A stretch of 59,233 bases of DNA from Desulfobacteraceae bacterium (GCA_030613055.1 JAUWMR010000023.1:1-59233); one strand, 5' to 3'. Positions 26,960 through 36,379 are shown, counted from the stretch's first letter. Notes: generated by a model not told the origin, from the sequence alone. Numbers and translations: made by a program.

Positions 26960-27167
26960 GCTCTTTCCTCATGTCACCCAAAGATATCACAGGATCAGAT
27001 GTATCATGCAATCGATCAACTGCGATTTGTAAATCAGCAAGTTCTTCCAAATAAGCCTCTAAAGCTTTTTGTATGTGAAAGGATTTTGGTCTTTCAGTCT
27101 CTTGTGCGATTGACGAAAGTTCCGAAGCAAGGCTGTCTGGAATCCTAACTGAGATTGCTGTGCTCAT
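26949..27167 (-). CDS. Ribbon-helix-helix (CopG/RelB-type) antitoxin
   Basis: 72 residues from ATG 27167, which has GGAGGTGTTGT in front; an upstream ATG would add 20 unlikely residues. The N-terminus STAISVRIPDSLASELSSIA is a ribbon-helix-helix DNA-binding strand plus helix. The acidic C-terminal part (LGDMRKELEL) would mask the toxin. It overlaps the RelE gene and should autoregulate the unit. Confidence 0.86.
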   Translation of the reverse strand: MSTAISVRIPDSLASELSSIAQETERPKSFHIQKALEAYLEELADLQIAVDRLHDTSDPVISLGDMRKELEL

Positions 27168-27509
27168 ACAACACCTCCGATGTATTTCATTGTCATACAT
27201 TGTAATCATTGTTTGAAAAGAATGCAAGTGATTTTTGGAGCTTTGGTTGTTGGTTGGGGTCGGGACACGCTAACTTATTGAATATTATAGCTTAACATTC
27301 CAAAAATAGGTATTTTCAGGCCCTATATCCTCCTTTTTGGCCTTTAAGCCACATCCGCCGATCCTTTTCAAATTTCAGCAGGCCCCAGTTAAATAGTTTT
27401 TGACATAGCCGCAAAAAGGCGCCCGTCCTCCGCAGAAGCTGCTACGGAGGGTGGGCAAAATTAACAAAAATAAAAAATGACCATCAGTAATATCAGGTGG
27501 TTATAAGCA
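27168..27509. other. 342-bp intergenic region between the toxin-antitoxin unit and lipB
   Basis: No gene. A hairpin (CCGTCCTCCG...CGGAGGGTGGG) lies at 27424-27455. The 27200-27230 stretch just upstream of the antitoxin is AT-rich and could hold its promoter. A 30-codon minus-strand open stretch (about 27318-27410) has no start and was not called. Confidence 0.45.
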
Positions 27510-28256
27510 TCAAAAATTCGATATCCGACTTTTTACGATTTCATCAATCTTCAATTCCTCAAGGTCAGTCATAACAAGCTCAACAGAAAAGACCGCTTCA
27601 ACGTGACGCTTTATGGCCTCCCGTACCTGGGCCATGGATACCTTGCGTGAGAGTTCCTGTTCCATGGATGTCATCCCGATATCCTTAAGACCGCAGGGCC
27701 TTATCCAGCCAAAAGGTCTCAGTGAGAGATTAACATTAAATGCCATGCCATGAAAAGAAATTCCCCGTCGAATTGCGATCCCGATGCTCCCTAATTTATT
27801 GTTGCCGACCCATACGCCTCTGTTTACGGGATTTCTCTCAGCATTAATTCCCCAGTCTGAGGCAGTCCGGATCATGACCTCTTCAAGGTGCTCGACAAAA
27901 TCGAGCACTCCCAACCTTGCAACCCTGATATCTATGATGGGATACATAACGATCTGCCCGGGTCCGTGAAATGTAATGTCTCCGCCCCGTTCCACATGGA
28001 TTACCGGGATGCCCGCATTATTGAGGAAATCTTCGGACACAGTGAGATTTTTCAACCCGCCCCTGCGTCCAAGTGTAAAAACAGGGGGGTGTTCCAGTAA
28101 CAGGACAATATCCTTGTCAAGAACCCCACCTTTTCTGGCAGCGACAATATTACTCTGCAGGTCCCACGCCCGGGTGTACTCCATGGCTGGAAGTTCAATC
28201 AAGAGCCACCTGTTGTGTTGCGGCTCCGTCTCCGGATTCCGTTGGTGTGTGGTCAA
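27510..28256 (-). CDS. lipB: Octanoyltransferase LipB
   Basis: 248 residues, a little longer than usual because of a charged N-terminus. Signatures: HVERGGDITFHGPGQIVMYP, KLGSIGIAIRRGISFHGMAF (Lys of the catalytic pair) and IRPCGLKDIGMTSM (Cys of the catalytic pair). It transfers octanoate from ACP to lipoyl domains, upstream of LipA. It lies between the flavoprotein gene and the lipA unit on the same strand, and near the glycine cleavage genes that need lipoate. Confidence 0.95.
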   Translation of the reverse strand: MTTHQRNPETEPQHNRWLLIELPAMEYTRAWDLQSNIVAARKGGVLDKDIVLLLEHPPVFTLGRRGGLKNLTVSEDFLNNAGIPVIHVERGGDITFHGPGQIVMYPIIDIRVARLGVLDFVEHLEEVMIRTASDWGINAERNPVNRGVWVGNNKLGSIGIAIRRGISFHGMAFNVNLSLRPFGWIRPCGLKDIGMTSMEQELSRKVSMAQVREAIKRHVEAVFSVELVMTDLEELKIDEIVKSRISNF

Positions 28257-28290
28257 TTGAGATTACCCATGAGAAGTCATTGAAACACTA

Positions 28291-28356
28291 ATCCCCCCTG
28301 ACCCCCCTTTTGTAAAGGGGGATTTATCCGCCTCTGGCGGGTTGAGGGGGATTTTT
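28291..28356. repeat. CCCCCTTT..AAAGGGGG intergenic hairpin
   Basis: TAATCCCCCCTGACCCCCCT followed by AAAGGGGGATTT and a second stem CCGCCTCTGGCGG. This is a common type of palindromic filler in delta-proteobacterial genomes and could terminate transcription of the flavoprotein gene. Confidence 0.6.
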
Positions 28357-28394
28357 CAGATTTCGCTTGGCTTGGACTTTGACGTTGCCCGGCA

Positions 28395-29783
28395 TCAGGT
28401 CTGAGGAAAAACTACCTTATCGCATTCCTTTGGTCCAAGCCTGAGCCTTTTGAGACCGATCTCAGCAACCTGGGAGATGGGATCATACATCTGTGATACC
28501 GGGGGATTGTAGGAAAGCTCGGCATCCATTAGGTCATAGAGGGTCATATTTCCATGTATGGCAAGGGCAAACACGTTTATTCTCCAGCCGGCCCCTTCTT
28601 CACCCACGGCCTGCGCCCCTAATATTTTTCCGTCCTTTGCACCCACGATCACCCTCAGGTTGATCTCTTTTGCACCCGGCATGTAATGGGGTCTTATTTC
28701 GCGTTTTGTGGAGACGGCCTTTGTATCATAACCCAGGCTTTCCGCCATCTCCAGGGAATACCCTGTTGAGGCAATTTCCAGACCACCCACGCACACAAGT
28801 AACGTGTTGAGTGCGCCGGGGTAAAAGGTGTTTCCCCCTGCCGCGTTTATCCCTGCGGTCATCCCCTGGCGATAGGATGAAGTGGCAAGCTGCATGGTTA
28901 TAGGTGTACCATCTATACGCGAATAGGTCCGGACAAGGTCCCCGACCGCGTACACGTCTTTGACGGTTGTTTCCATCCGGTTATTCACCAGGACCAGACC
29001 TTTTTCGGTCTTTGCGCCGATGATTTCAGCTAACTTCGTGTTCCCGCGCATCCCCACGGCCATGACCACAACGTCGCATTCAATGGTTTCACCGGCGATC
29101 TCCACCGATTCCACTTTATGAGTACCATTGATGCGGTCTATACCCTTACCAAAGAGTACCCGTATCCCCAGTTTTTCAAGATGTTCAATAATAATCTTTC
29201 CCATTGCCGGGTCCAGGTTACGGGGGAACGGGTGGGGCGTCCTCTTGGTCACTGCCACTTCAAGTCCTAATTCCTTTAATCCTATGGCCACCTCCAGGCC
29301 GGTTGCACCACCACCAACAATAACAGCGCTTTTCTTGCCGGATGATTTCGCGGCTTCGAGAAGCGCCCTTGTGTTTTCTATATCAGATACGAAATGGACC
29401 CCTTTTCCCACAAAGTCTTTCGCGCCTGGAACCGGCAGATTAATCGGGGATGCACCGGTCGCAAGTATCAGTGAATCATATTTGATTTCCTTCATGTCCG
29501 AAGTGGCAAGGTCCACTACTTGCACGAGCTTCTTTTCATGATCAACTGAGACCACTTCATGATGAATAAGCTTGGTCAGCTTAGTTGACATTTCAGGGAC
29601 ATCGTACTTCAGGGCCTCGAAGTCTTTGACCGTCCCCTCAATGACATAGGGAAGGCCGCAGGGTGAGAACTGGTCAAAGTTCCTCTTCTCAATGATTGTT
29701 ACATGGCATTTCCTGTTAAAGCCAAGGGCGTTTTTTGAGGCATAAAGCCCGCCCGGGCCGAGCCCGACAATAACGATTTCCAT
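28395..29783 (-). CDS. FAD-dependent pyridine nucleotide-disulfide oxidoreductase, CoA-disulfide reductase/NADH oxidase type
   Basis: 462 residues. The FAD motif is VIVGLGPGGLYASKNALG at residues 4-21. The single active cysteine is C42 in SPCGLPYVIEG, as in CoA-disulfide reductases and NADH oxidases. The NAD motif is VIVGGGATGLEVAIGLKELG, and VYAVGDLVRTY marks the second FAD contact. Dihydrolipoamide dehydrogenase would have a CxxxxC pair, which is missing, so this is not a normal glycine-cleavage L-protein. It lies beside lipB and gcvPB and could serve thiol or CoA-disulfide reduction in the same pathway. Confidence 0.86.
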   Translation of the reverse strand: MEIVIVGLGPGGLYASKNALGFNRKCHVTIIEKRNFDQFSPCGLPYVIEGTVKDFEALKYDVPEMSTKLTKLIHHEVVSVDHEKKLVQVVDLATSDMKEIKYDSLILATGASPINLPVPGAKDFVGKGVHFVSDIENTRALLEAAKSSGKKSAVIVGGGATGLEVAIGLKELGLEVAVTKRTPHPFPRNLDPAMGKIIIEHLEKLGIRVLFGKGIDRINGTHKVESVEIAGETIECDVVVMAVGMRGNTKLAEIIGAKTEKGLVLVNNRMETTVKDVYAVGDLVRTYSRIDGTPITMQLATSSYRQGMTAGINAAGGNTFYPGALNTLLVCVGGLEIASTGYSLEMAESLGYDTKAVSTKREIRPHYMPGAKEINLRVIVGAKDGKILGAQAVGEEGAGWRINVFALAIHGNMTLYDLMDAELSYNPPVSQMYDPISQVAEIGLKRLRLGPKECDKVVFPQT

Positions 29784-29799
29784 AGGTTATTCCATGTTT

Positions 29800-30050
29800 G
29801 CTTATTGGAAATTACAAATACCAAATCACAAATAACAAACAATAAAAAGATGAACGTCGAACATCGAACGCTCAACATCGAACATCGAATGTGGATGTCG
29901 CTTCACTCCGTTTTTTTAATAAAATTGAAACGCCAAAGGCGTACCATAATTCGACGTTGGAAGTTCGATGTTCGATGTTGGTCATTGGAATTTAGAATTT
30001 ATTTCTTATTTGGATATTGTATATTGGTGCTTTAAAAGTTGGTACTTGGA
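29800..30050. repeat. Long-inverted-repeat intergenic element
   Basis: A 17-bp perfect inverted repeat (CAACATCGAACATCGAA at 29873-29889 and its complement at 29964-29980) sits inside wider imperfect AT-rich arms (around 29805-29850 and 29981-30035). The intervening ~75 bp includes CGCCAAAGGCG. It fills the gap between the flavoprotein gene and gcvPB and has no coding potential. Confidence 0.75.
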
Positions 30051-30149
30051 ATATTGGACGTTTTTCGTTGATTAGCCTCGCCAATACTCCAAAACTCTCC
30101 TTAATAAATCATGTTTCTCAATTTTCAATCGTCAATCTTCAATTACCTC

Positions 30150-31607
30150 TCATCCCGCAAGACACGGTTTCCGGGCTGCCAGGGTCTCATCCAGCCGTTT
30201 TACTTTGCATTTATTCGGGGCCCCGTGAAGCAGGTTCGGGTCATCTTTGGCCTCATTCACAATGGCCTTTAATGCCTCAATATACTGGTCCAGTTCCTCT
30301 TTGGACTCCGTCTCAGTGGGTTCCATCATAATGGCACCGTCCACTACAAGCGGGAAGTAAACGGTGGGTGGATGAAATCCGTAATCCATAAGTCTTTTGG
30401 CCATATCCAGGGTTGTAATATGGTCGTCTATCTGGTGTTTGTCGGAGAAAACACATTCGTGCATGCAGGGTCTGTCGTAAGCAAGGTGCAGTACCCCCTT
30501 TAACCTTTCCTTTATGTAGTTTGCGTTCAGCACGGCAAGCTGACTGGCTTTTTTCAGATTCTCCGGTCCCATGCTGCGAATATAACTGTATGCCTTTATT
30601 ATAACACCCACACTTCCGTGAAAGGCCTGTAATTTCCCGATAGATTCCGGATAATCATCAGAAAGAACGTACCTGCCGTTTTCCTCCACCACGCGGGGAA
30701 CAGGCAGAAACGGTTCAAGATGCTTTTTCACGCACACCGGACCCGAACCGGGTCCACCTCCCCCATGGGGCGTGGAAAAGGTTTTGTGGAGGTTCAGATG
30801 CATCACGTCAACCCCGATTGCGCCCATTTTAACCACACCCATGACCGCATTCATGTTTGCACCGTCACAATATACCAGGCCCCCTCTGCCATGGATGACT
30901 TCGGCTATTTTCCGGCTATTTTCCTCAAAAAGGCCTAATGTATTGGGGTTGGTTATCATGATTCCGGCCGTGTCATCGTCCATGACATCAAAAATGGCCT
31001 CCACGGAGAGGATCCCCTGTTCATTAGATTTTACAGGCACGGGACGGTATCCGCAGAGCGCGACACTGGCCGGGTTTGTTCCATGTGCCGTATCCGGGAC
31101 AATGATCTTAGACCGCTTATTTCCCTTTTTCCTGTGAAAGCCGTGAATAAGGAGCATTCCGGCAAGCTCGCCGTGGGCCCCGGCTGCAGGTTGAAGCGTG
31201 GCGGCATCCATACCTGTGATTTCGGCAAGATACAGCTCAAGTTCAAACATCATTCTGAGAATTCCCTGGCACAGACCGGCGGGAAGCAGGGGATGTGCCC
31301 CTGTAAATCCAGGCCTGCCTGCCTGGGTTTCATTGGTCTTGGGACTGTACTTCATGGTGCATGAACCTAACGGGTACATGCCGGTATCCACCCCGAAATT
31401 CCACTGGGATAACCTTGTGTAATGGCGCACCACGTCAACCTCGCTCAAATCCGGAAAGTCGGGGCCTTCCCCTGTAAGTTCCGGGGCTAAGGGGCAGGAT
31501 TCAACGTCACGCCGGGGAAGGGAAAAGCCGCTTCTACCCTTTTTCCCCTTTTCCCACAGCAAAGGCTCGTTTAGTATCAGACCTGTTGTACCCAAAGATT
31601 CTTTCAT
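30150..31607 (-). CDS. gcvPB: Glycine dehydrogenase (decarboxylating) subunit 2
   Basis: 485 residues with the PLP lysine in HLNLHKTFSTPHGGGGPGSG. The N-terminus (LPRRDVESCPLAP) and YPLGSCTMKYSPKTNE fit the B subunit of the split P-protein used by many anaerobes. With subunit 1 it decarboxylates glycine and loads aminomethyl onto lipoylated GcvH. The start ATGA overlaps the gcvPA stop by 4 bp, so translation is coupled. Confidence 0.97.
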   Translation of the reverse strand: MKESLGTTGLILNEPLLWEKGKKGRSGFSLPRRDVESCPLAPELTGEGPDFPDLSEVDVVRHYTRLSQWNFGVDTGMYPLGSCTMKYSPKTNETQAGRPGFTGAHPLLPAGLCQGILRMMFELELYLAEITGMDAATLQPAAGAHGELAGMLLIHGFHRKKGNKRSKIIVPDTAHGTNPASVALCGYRPVPVKSNEQGILSVEAIFDVMDDDTAGIMITNPNTLGLFEENSRKIAEVIHGRGGLVYCDGANMNAVMGVVKMGAIGVDVMHLNLHKTFSTPHGGGGPGSGPVCVKKHLEPFLPVPRVVEENGRYVLSDDYPESIGKLQAFHGSVGVIIKAYSYIRSMGPENLKKASQLAVLNANYIKERLKGVLHLAYDRPCMHECVFSDKHQIDDHITTLDMAKRLMDYGFHPPTVYFPLVVDGAIMMEPTETESKEELDQYIEALKAIVNEAKDDPNLLHGAPNKCKVKRLDETLAARKPCLAG

Positions 31608-32935
31608 GATCTAACCTCCCTGACCAGGGCATCCATATCCTCCTTAGACCTGGTCTCTGTTACGCACAAAAGGTAGTGGTTGGCAAGTTCAGGATAGTAG
31701 GGAGCCAGGGAAAGGCCCGGCACTGTATTTTTCTTCAGGAGGCGTGCGTATGTGGCCTCAAAGCCCGGCGGGAATTCAACCACGAATTCATTGAACGTGG
31801 GACTGTCAAAAGGTATGGTAAATCCTTCCTTTTTCAGTTGGGCTTTGAGGTACTCGGCCTTGTCATGGTTGAGCAGTGCAAGTTCCCGTATCCCGCTGCC
31901 ACCGACCGAGGCCATGTACATGGCAGCGGCTAATGCACAGAGGCTGTTGTTGGTGCAGATGTTGGAGGTAGCCTTTTCCCGCCGGATATGCTGCTCTCTG
32001 GTGGCAAGGGTCAAAACAAAGCCCCTTTTTCCATCCAGATCCTTAGTCTGGCCGACCAGGCGTCCCGGTAATTTTCGCATGTACTTCTTGCCGGTTGCGA
32101 GCATACCAAGGGCCGGCCCGCCAAAGGAACGGGGGATACCGAGGCTCTGGCCTTCGCCGCAGACAATATCTGCCCCTGAGCTTCCCGGGTTTATCAGGAG
32201 ACCGTAAGCAAGGGCTTCCGTAAAGGAGGACACAAAAAGGGCATCTTTATCATGGGCCTTTTCCCCCACGGCCTTAAGGTCCTCAATGCAACCGAAAAAA
32301 TTAGGAGACTGGACCGCAACGGCCGCAAGACCATCCATTTCATCAAGCCCGGAAAGATCGGTCAGGCCGGTATTCAGATATGGCAGTTCCAGGACTTCAT
32401 AACCGGTGGGCTCAAAATAGGTCTTGACCACCCGGCGATACAGGGGATGAATCAGGCTTGAAACGGCGACTTTTCTCTGTCCGGTTATACGAACGGCCAT
32501 GAGCAGTGATTCCGCAAGGGCCGTGGCCCCGTCATAGTGGGACGCGGTGGCCACTTCCATCCCTAACAGTCTGGCCACAAGGGTCTGGTATTCGTAAATG
32601 GCCTGAAGGGTTCCCTGGCTCATTTCCGGCTGGTAGGGGGTATAGGAAGTCACAAACTCGGAGCGATTCAGGAGATATGACACGGATGCAGGAATAAAAT
32701 GCTCATAACTGCCGGCCCCCATGAACACCCTGTACTCCGGGGAAACAGCCATTTCATTGGAAAGGGCCGCCATATGTTCGTCTAATTCCCACTCGGTCAA
32801 TGCCTCCGGCAGATCAAGACCTTCCTGTAAACGGCAGTCCTCCGGGACCGTGGAGAACAGATCGTCTAAATGCTCAACACCAACGGCCTGAAGCATAGAT
32901 TCAATGTCTTCTGCAGTATGTGGCAGGTAATGCAT
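31604..32935 (-). CDS. gcvPA: Glycine dehydrogenase (decarboxylating) subunit 1
   Basis: 443 residues, standard for the A subunit of the split P-protein. Recognisable segments are YLPHTAEDIESMLQAVG, FMGAGSYEHFIPASVSYLL and TPYQPEMSQGTLQAIYEYQT. It starts immediately after the gcvH stop and overlaps gcvPB by 4 bp. The order gcvH-gcvPA-gcvPB forms one operon on the minus strand. Confidence 0.97.
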   Translation of the reverse strand: MHYLPHTAEDIESMLQAVGVEHLDDLFSTVPEDCRLQEGLDLPEALTEWELDEHMAALSNEMAVSPEYRVFMGAGSYEHFIPASVSYLLNRSEFVTSYTPYQPEMSQGTLQAIYEYQTLVARLLGMEVATASHYDGATALAESLLMAVRITGQRKVAVSSLIHPLYRRVVKTYFEPTGYEVLELPYLNTGLTDLSGLDEMDGLAAVAVQSPNFFGCIEDLKAVGEKAHDKDALFVSSFTEALAYGLLINPGSSGADIVCGEGQSLGIPRSFGGPALGMLATGKKYMRKLPGRLVGQTKDLDGKRGFVLTLATREQHIRREKATSNICTNNSLCALAAAMYMASVGGSGIRELALLNHDKAEYLKAQLKKEGFTIPFDSPTFNEFVVEFPPGFEATYARLLKKNTVPGLSLAPYYPELANHYLLCVTETRSKEDMDALVREVRS

Positions 32936-33346
32936 CTACTTTGCTCCTTTCAGCTTTTCCAGACATTGGACATTGGTCATAAGGCTTTCCATTTCAGAAG
33001 GATCGGTGGGATTGACCTCAACCATCCATCCCTTGTCATAGGGACTTTCATTCATCAGTTCAGGGGATTCTTCAAGCTCACTGTTCACGGCGATAATCTC
33101 TCCGCCCACAGGGAGGTAGCATTCACAAACCGCCTTGACCGATTCCACGGTTGTGAATTCCTCACTCTGCTTAAAGGTATCCCCCACCCTGGGAAGTTCC
33201 ACGAAAACAATGTCCCCCAACTGGTCCTGGGCATAGTCGTCAAGCCCGACAGTTACCTTGTTTCCCTCGAGCCTTGCCCATTCATGATCTTCTGCATAGC
33301 GGATGTCATCGGGTAAGTTCAATTCATCGATTTCTTTCATATTCAT
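32936..33346 (-). CDS. gcvH: Glycine cleavage system H protein
   Basis: 136 residues. The lipoylated lysine is K71 in FTTVESVKAVCECYLPVGGE. The barrel begins YAEDHEWARLEGNKVTVGLD. It carries the aminomethyl group between the P and T proteins and depends on LipA/LipB encoded about 5 kb away. First gene of the gcvH-PA-PB operon; AGGAG (33350-33354 complement) precedes the start. Confidence 0.96.
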   Translation of the reverse strand: MNMKEIDELNLPDDIRYAEDHEWARLEGNKVTVGLDDYAQDQLGDIVFVELPRVGDTFKQSEEFTTVESVKAVCECYLPVGGEIIAVNSELEESPELMNESPYDKGWMVEVNPTDPSEMESLMTNVQCLEKLKGAK

Positions 33347-33727
33347 TTCTCCTTAATATGTATTTATGTAATAGCTTGATAAATAGGGATAACAACTCAT
33401 GGATTCCCGCCTATCGAAGATGCCGCTTGCGGTGCGCGGGAATGACGAAACCTGATTTTTTTTTGCCTGAAAGCTTACTGCCTTTATCACAAACTACATG
33501 TGAATGCAAATTCCATTGAATCCGCCAAAGGCGGACAAGGGTTAATTCCCCGCAGCTTGCTGCGAGATAGTTCATTTTGGTTCTAATATTGACGAAAGAC
33601 CTCAAGCCTGATATCAGTGCATTGATTCCAATTGTGCGTCTGATATGTGCCTCTCCGAGCCGTAGGCCCACAAAATTCCGTGCGATTTATCCATTCCAGG
33701 GATGACAAGGAGGAAATTATTAATCTC
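33347..33727. other. Divergent intergenic region between gcvH and the gcvT fusion
   Basis: 381 bp with no gene of its own. It contains a palindrome of the CATGGATTCCCGC...GCGGGAATGACG type (33399-33449) and the small stem TCCGCCAAAGGCGGA (33512-33526), a version of which recurs at 39451-39464. No glycine-riboswitch consensus was recognised. The gcvT-fusion start has AAGGAGG at 33708-33714. Confidence 0.55.
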
Positions 33728-36379
33728 ATGAGCGAACTTCAACAAACTATTTTCCATGACAGGCATGTGGCCTTAGGGGCCAAGATGGTGGAATTCGCCG
33801 GTTGGGATATGCCTATTTTCTACCCCATCGGCATTATCCAGGAACATCTGGCTACCCGCAAAGGGGCAGGGCTTTTTGACGTCTCCCATATGGGACGCTT
33901 CATTGTCAGGGGCCACGGTGCACTCAGGTTTCTCCAGCACGTCTTGAGCAATAATGCCGAAGCCCTTGACATCAGGGTGACGGGTGCCCAGTACACCCTC
34001 ATTCCCACCGAATCCGGCGGGGCCGTTGATGACGCGTATCTCTATCGCTTTATTGAGGATGAGTATTTGCTGGTGGTAAATGCCGCCAACTTAGACAAGG
34101 ACTGGGCTCACCTGCAACTGCTTTTAAAGGATTTTGACGACGTTGAGCTGACGGACCGCTCCGAAGAAATCGCCATGCTCGCGCTTCAGGGTCCCATGTC
34201 GCGCCAACTGATGGAGCAGATCATTGAATCCGGACAACTCCCGGAACCCATGCGAAACGCCGTAAGCACGGTCACCATTTCCGGTGCGCGGGTAAAAGTT
34301 GCCCGTACCGGCTACACCGGAGAGCCCCTGTGCTTTGAACTTTTTGCTGATCAGGAAGACGGCCCCAGGCTGTGGGATGAGATTGTGGCAAGGGGAGCAA
34401 CGCCCATCGGTCTTGGAGCAAGGGATACCCTTCGCCTTGAGGCCGGCCTGCCTCTCTACGGCAATGAGTTAGGGGAAGACCCTGATAATAAGGAAATACC
34501 CATCATGTCCTGCCCTTTGGCGAAATTCGCGGTCAGTTTTTCGTCCTTGAAAAGCGAGTTCTTAGGCCGCGCGGCCCTGAGAAAGCAGCAGGAGGCTTTA
34601 AAGAAGATACTGGCGAGGGACTACTCCCTGATCCTAGACCTGCCGCGCATGACCAAAACCATTGCCGTTTCCGGCCGCGGAATCGCCCGTGATGGTGCCA
34701 GGGTGTTCAAGGGCGAAAAGCATATGGGCTATGTCACCAGCGGCACAATGATTCCAACGTGGACCGTTGAAGGCGAAGGACTAAAATCGGCCCAGACCGA
34801 TCAGCATCAGTTGCGGTCAATCTGCTTTGGCTATATCGACAGTGACATTATCAATGGAGACGAAATTACCATAGATATCCGCGGTAAGGCGGTTGATGCC
34901 GTGGTAGTGCCATTCCACATGCGCACCGATTCTCCTCCCTACTCCCGGCCCATCATCTACGATCACCAGTTGCCGGCCGAGGAAATACCGGGCGGCGATT
35001 CACCCGTTAAGGTCCGCAGACTCTTAGAAAAGGCATTAGAGAACACCCTGTGGCGCCAGAAGGAATGTATCAACCTGATCCCCTCGGAAATGACCATGTC
35101 ACCCATGGTCCGGATGCTTTCCGTGATGGACCCTGCTTTCCGTTATGCCGAGCACAAGAAGTCAAAGGCATTTTACGACGCGGACATCTTCTATTACCAG
35201 GGCACCGAATTCATTGATCAGGTGGAGCGAATGCTTGAACAGGAGATGCGGGAGTTCTTAGGGTGTGACCACGTGGAGACCCGCCTCATCAGCGGGCAGA
35301 TGGCCAATACTGCCGTTTTCAGCGCCATGGTGGACTACATCAATCGCGCCGACCGCAAGCGCGAGCCGCGGCGAATTCGCCAGGTGATGAACAACCATAT
35401 CGGCAAGGGCGGTCACTTAAGCGCCCAGCCCATGGGCGCGCTTAAAGACTACGTTGCCCGGGACCCCCGCACGGAGCGGCCTGCAGTGGTAAACTTCCCG
35501 GTGTTAGTCGAAAACCCTTTTAAGATAGATGTTCCGGCCACCCTGGAACTGATAAGTGCGTACCGGCCGGAGCTTATCATTTTTGGCAAGAGCATGGTCC
35601 TTCACAAGGAGCCGGTGGCCGAGATCCGCCGGTTCCTTGACGCCCAGGACATAGACGCGGTGGTGATGTACGACATGGCCCATGTATTGGGGCTTATCGG
35701 TCCCCACTTCCAGGAGCCGTTTGCGGAAGGGGCCGACCTTGTCACAGGGTCCACGCATAAGACCTTCTTCGGCACCCAGCGCGGCGTGGTGGGCAGCCGT
35801 TTTCAGGAGCATGAAGAGCGTTACGCCCTCTGGGAGGCCCTGGAACGCCGGGCCTTCCCCGGGTCTGTTTCCAATCACCACCCTGGAACGTTACTTGGCC
35901 TGCTCATGGCCACATATGAGATGAATCATTTCAAGGGAGAGTACCAGGCAAAGGTCATAGCAAACGCAAAGGCATTTGCCCGGTCATTAAGCGATTCAGG
36001 GCTGAATGTGGCCGGTGACCCCGCCATAGATTTTACGGAAACCCATCAGGTGGTGGTGGATGTGGGCTATAGTCGCGGACCGGAAATCGCCGGCCGGCTG
36101 GAAGCCAACAACATTATTTGCAACTACCAGGCAAGCACCGACGAAGAGAGTTTTACTGCGTCAGGGGCACTGAGGATGGGTGTATCGGAGATGACCCGCT
36201 TCGGCATGGAAGAAGATGATTTCCGCGACCTGGCAGGGCTGATCCATGACGTGGTAATGAACAATAGCAATGTTATTGATCAGGTCAAGGCGCTCCGGGA
36301 ACGATTCCGCAACCTCAGGTTTTGTTTCAGTAGCGATGAATATACTGACCTGCTCCAGGACCTTCACGGTCTTCTTTAA
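33728..36379 (+). CDS. GcvT-serine hydroxymethyltransferase fusion protein
   Basis: 883 residues from ATG 33728 (AAGGAGG upstream). Residues 1 to ~400 are an aminomethyltransferase: FAGWDMPIFYPIGIIQEHLA, GLFDVSHMGRF, YTLIPTESGGAVDDAYLYR, GYTGEPLCFELF and the C-terminal barrel GYVTSGTMIP. From about 415 to the end is a divergent serine hydroxymethyltransferase: LWRQKECINLIPSEMTMSP, YDMAHVLGLIG, and the PLP lysine near residue 678 in TGSTHKTFFGTQRG. One chain could thus release methylene-tetrahydrofolate from GcvH and pass it to glycine to make serine. It is divergent from gcvH. Both halves look intact. Its 3' end overlaps a minus-strand gene by 53 bp. Confidence 0.92.
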   Translation: MSELQQTIFHDRHVALGAKMVEFAGWDMPIFYPIGIIQEHLATRKGAGLFDVSHMGRFIVRGHGALRFLQHVLSNNAEALDIRVTGAQYTLIPTESGGAVDDAYLYRFIEDEYLLVVNAANLDKDWAHLQLLLKDFDDVELTDRSEEIAMLALQGPMSRQLMEQIIESGQLPEPMRNAVSTVTISGARVKVARTGYTGEPLCFELFADQEDGPRLWDEIVARGATPIGLGARDTLRLEAGLPLYGNELGEDPDNKEIPIMSCPLAKFAVSFSSLKSEFLGRAALRKQQEALKKILARDYSLILDLPRMTKTIAVSGRGIARDGARVFKGEKHMGYVTSGTMIPTWTVEGEGLKSAQTDQHQLRSICFGYIDSDIINGDEITIDIRGKAVDAVVVPFHMRTDSPPYSRPIIYDHQLPAEEIPGGDSPVKVRRLLEKALENTLWRQKECINLIPSEMTMSPMVRMLSVMDPAFRYAEHKKSKAFYDADIFYYQGTEFIDQVERMLEQEMREFLGCDHVETRLISGQMANTAVFSAMVDYINRADRKREPRRIRQVMNNHIGKGGHLSAQPMGALKDYVARDPRTERPAVVNFPVLVENPFKIDVPATLELISAYRPELIIFGKSMVLHKEPVAEIRRFLDAQDIDAVVMYDMAHVLGLIGPHFQEPFAEGADLVTGSTHKTFFGTQRGVVGSRFQEHEERYALWEALERRAFPGSVSNHHPGTLLGLLMATYEMNHFKGEYQAKVIANAKAFARSLSDSGLNVAGDPAIDFTETHQVVVDVGYSRGPEIAGRLEANNIICNYQASTDEESFTASGALRMGVSEMTRFGMEEDDFRDLAGLIHDVVMNNSNVIDQVKALRERFRNLRFCFSSDEYTDLLQDLHGLL

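Noticed and set aside
27318-27410. 30-codon minus-strand stretch reading LCQKLFNWGLLKFEKDRRMW
   Set aside because: It has a transposase-tail look but no start, no catalytic motif and no recognisable family, so it was not annotated.
33347-33727. Glycine riboswitch upstream of gcvT or gcvH
   Set aside because: The conserved glycine-aptamer segments could not be found on either strand; only palindromic repeats are present.
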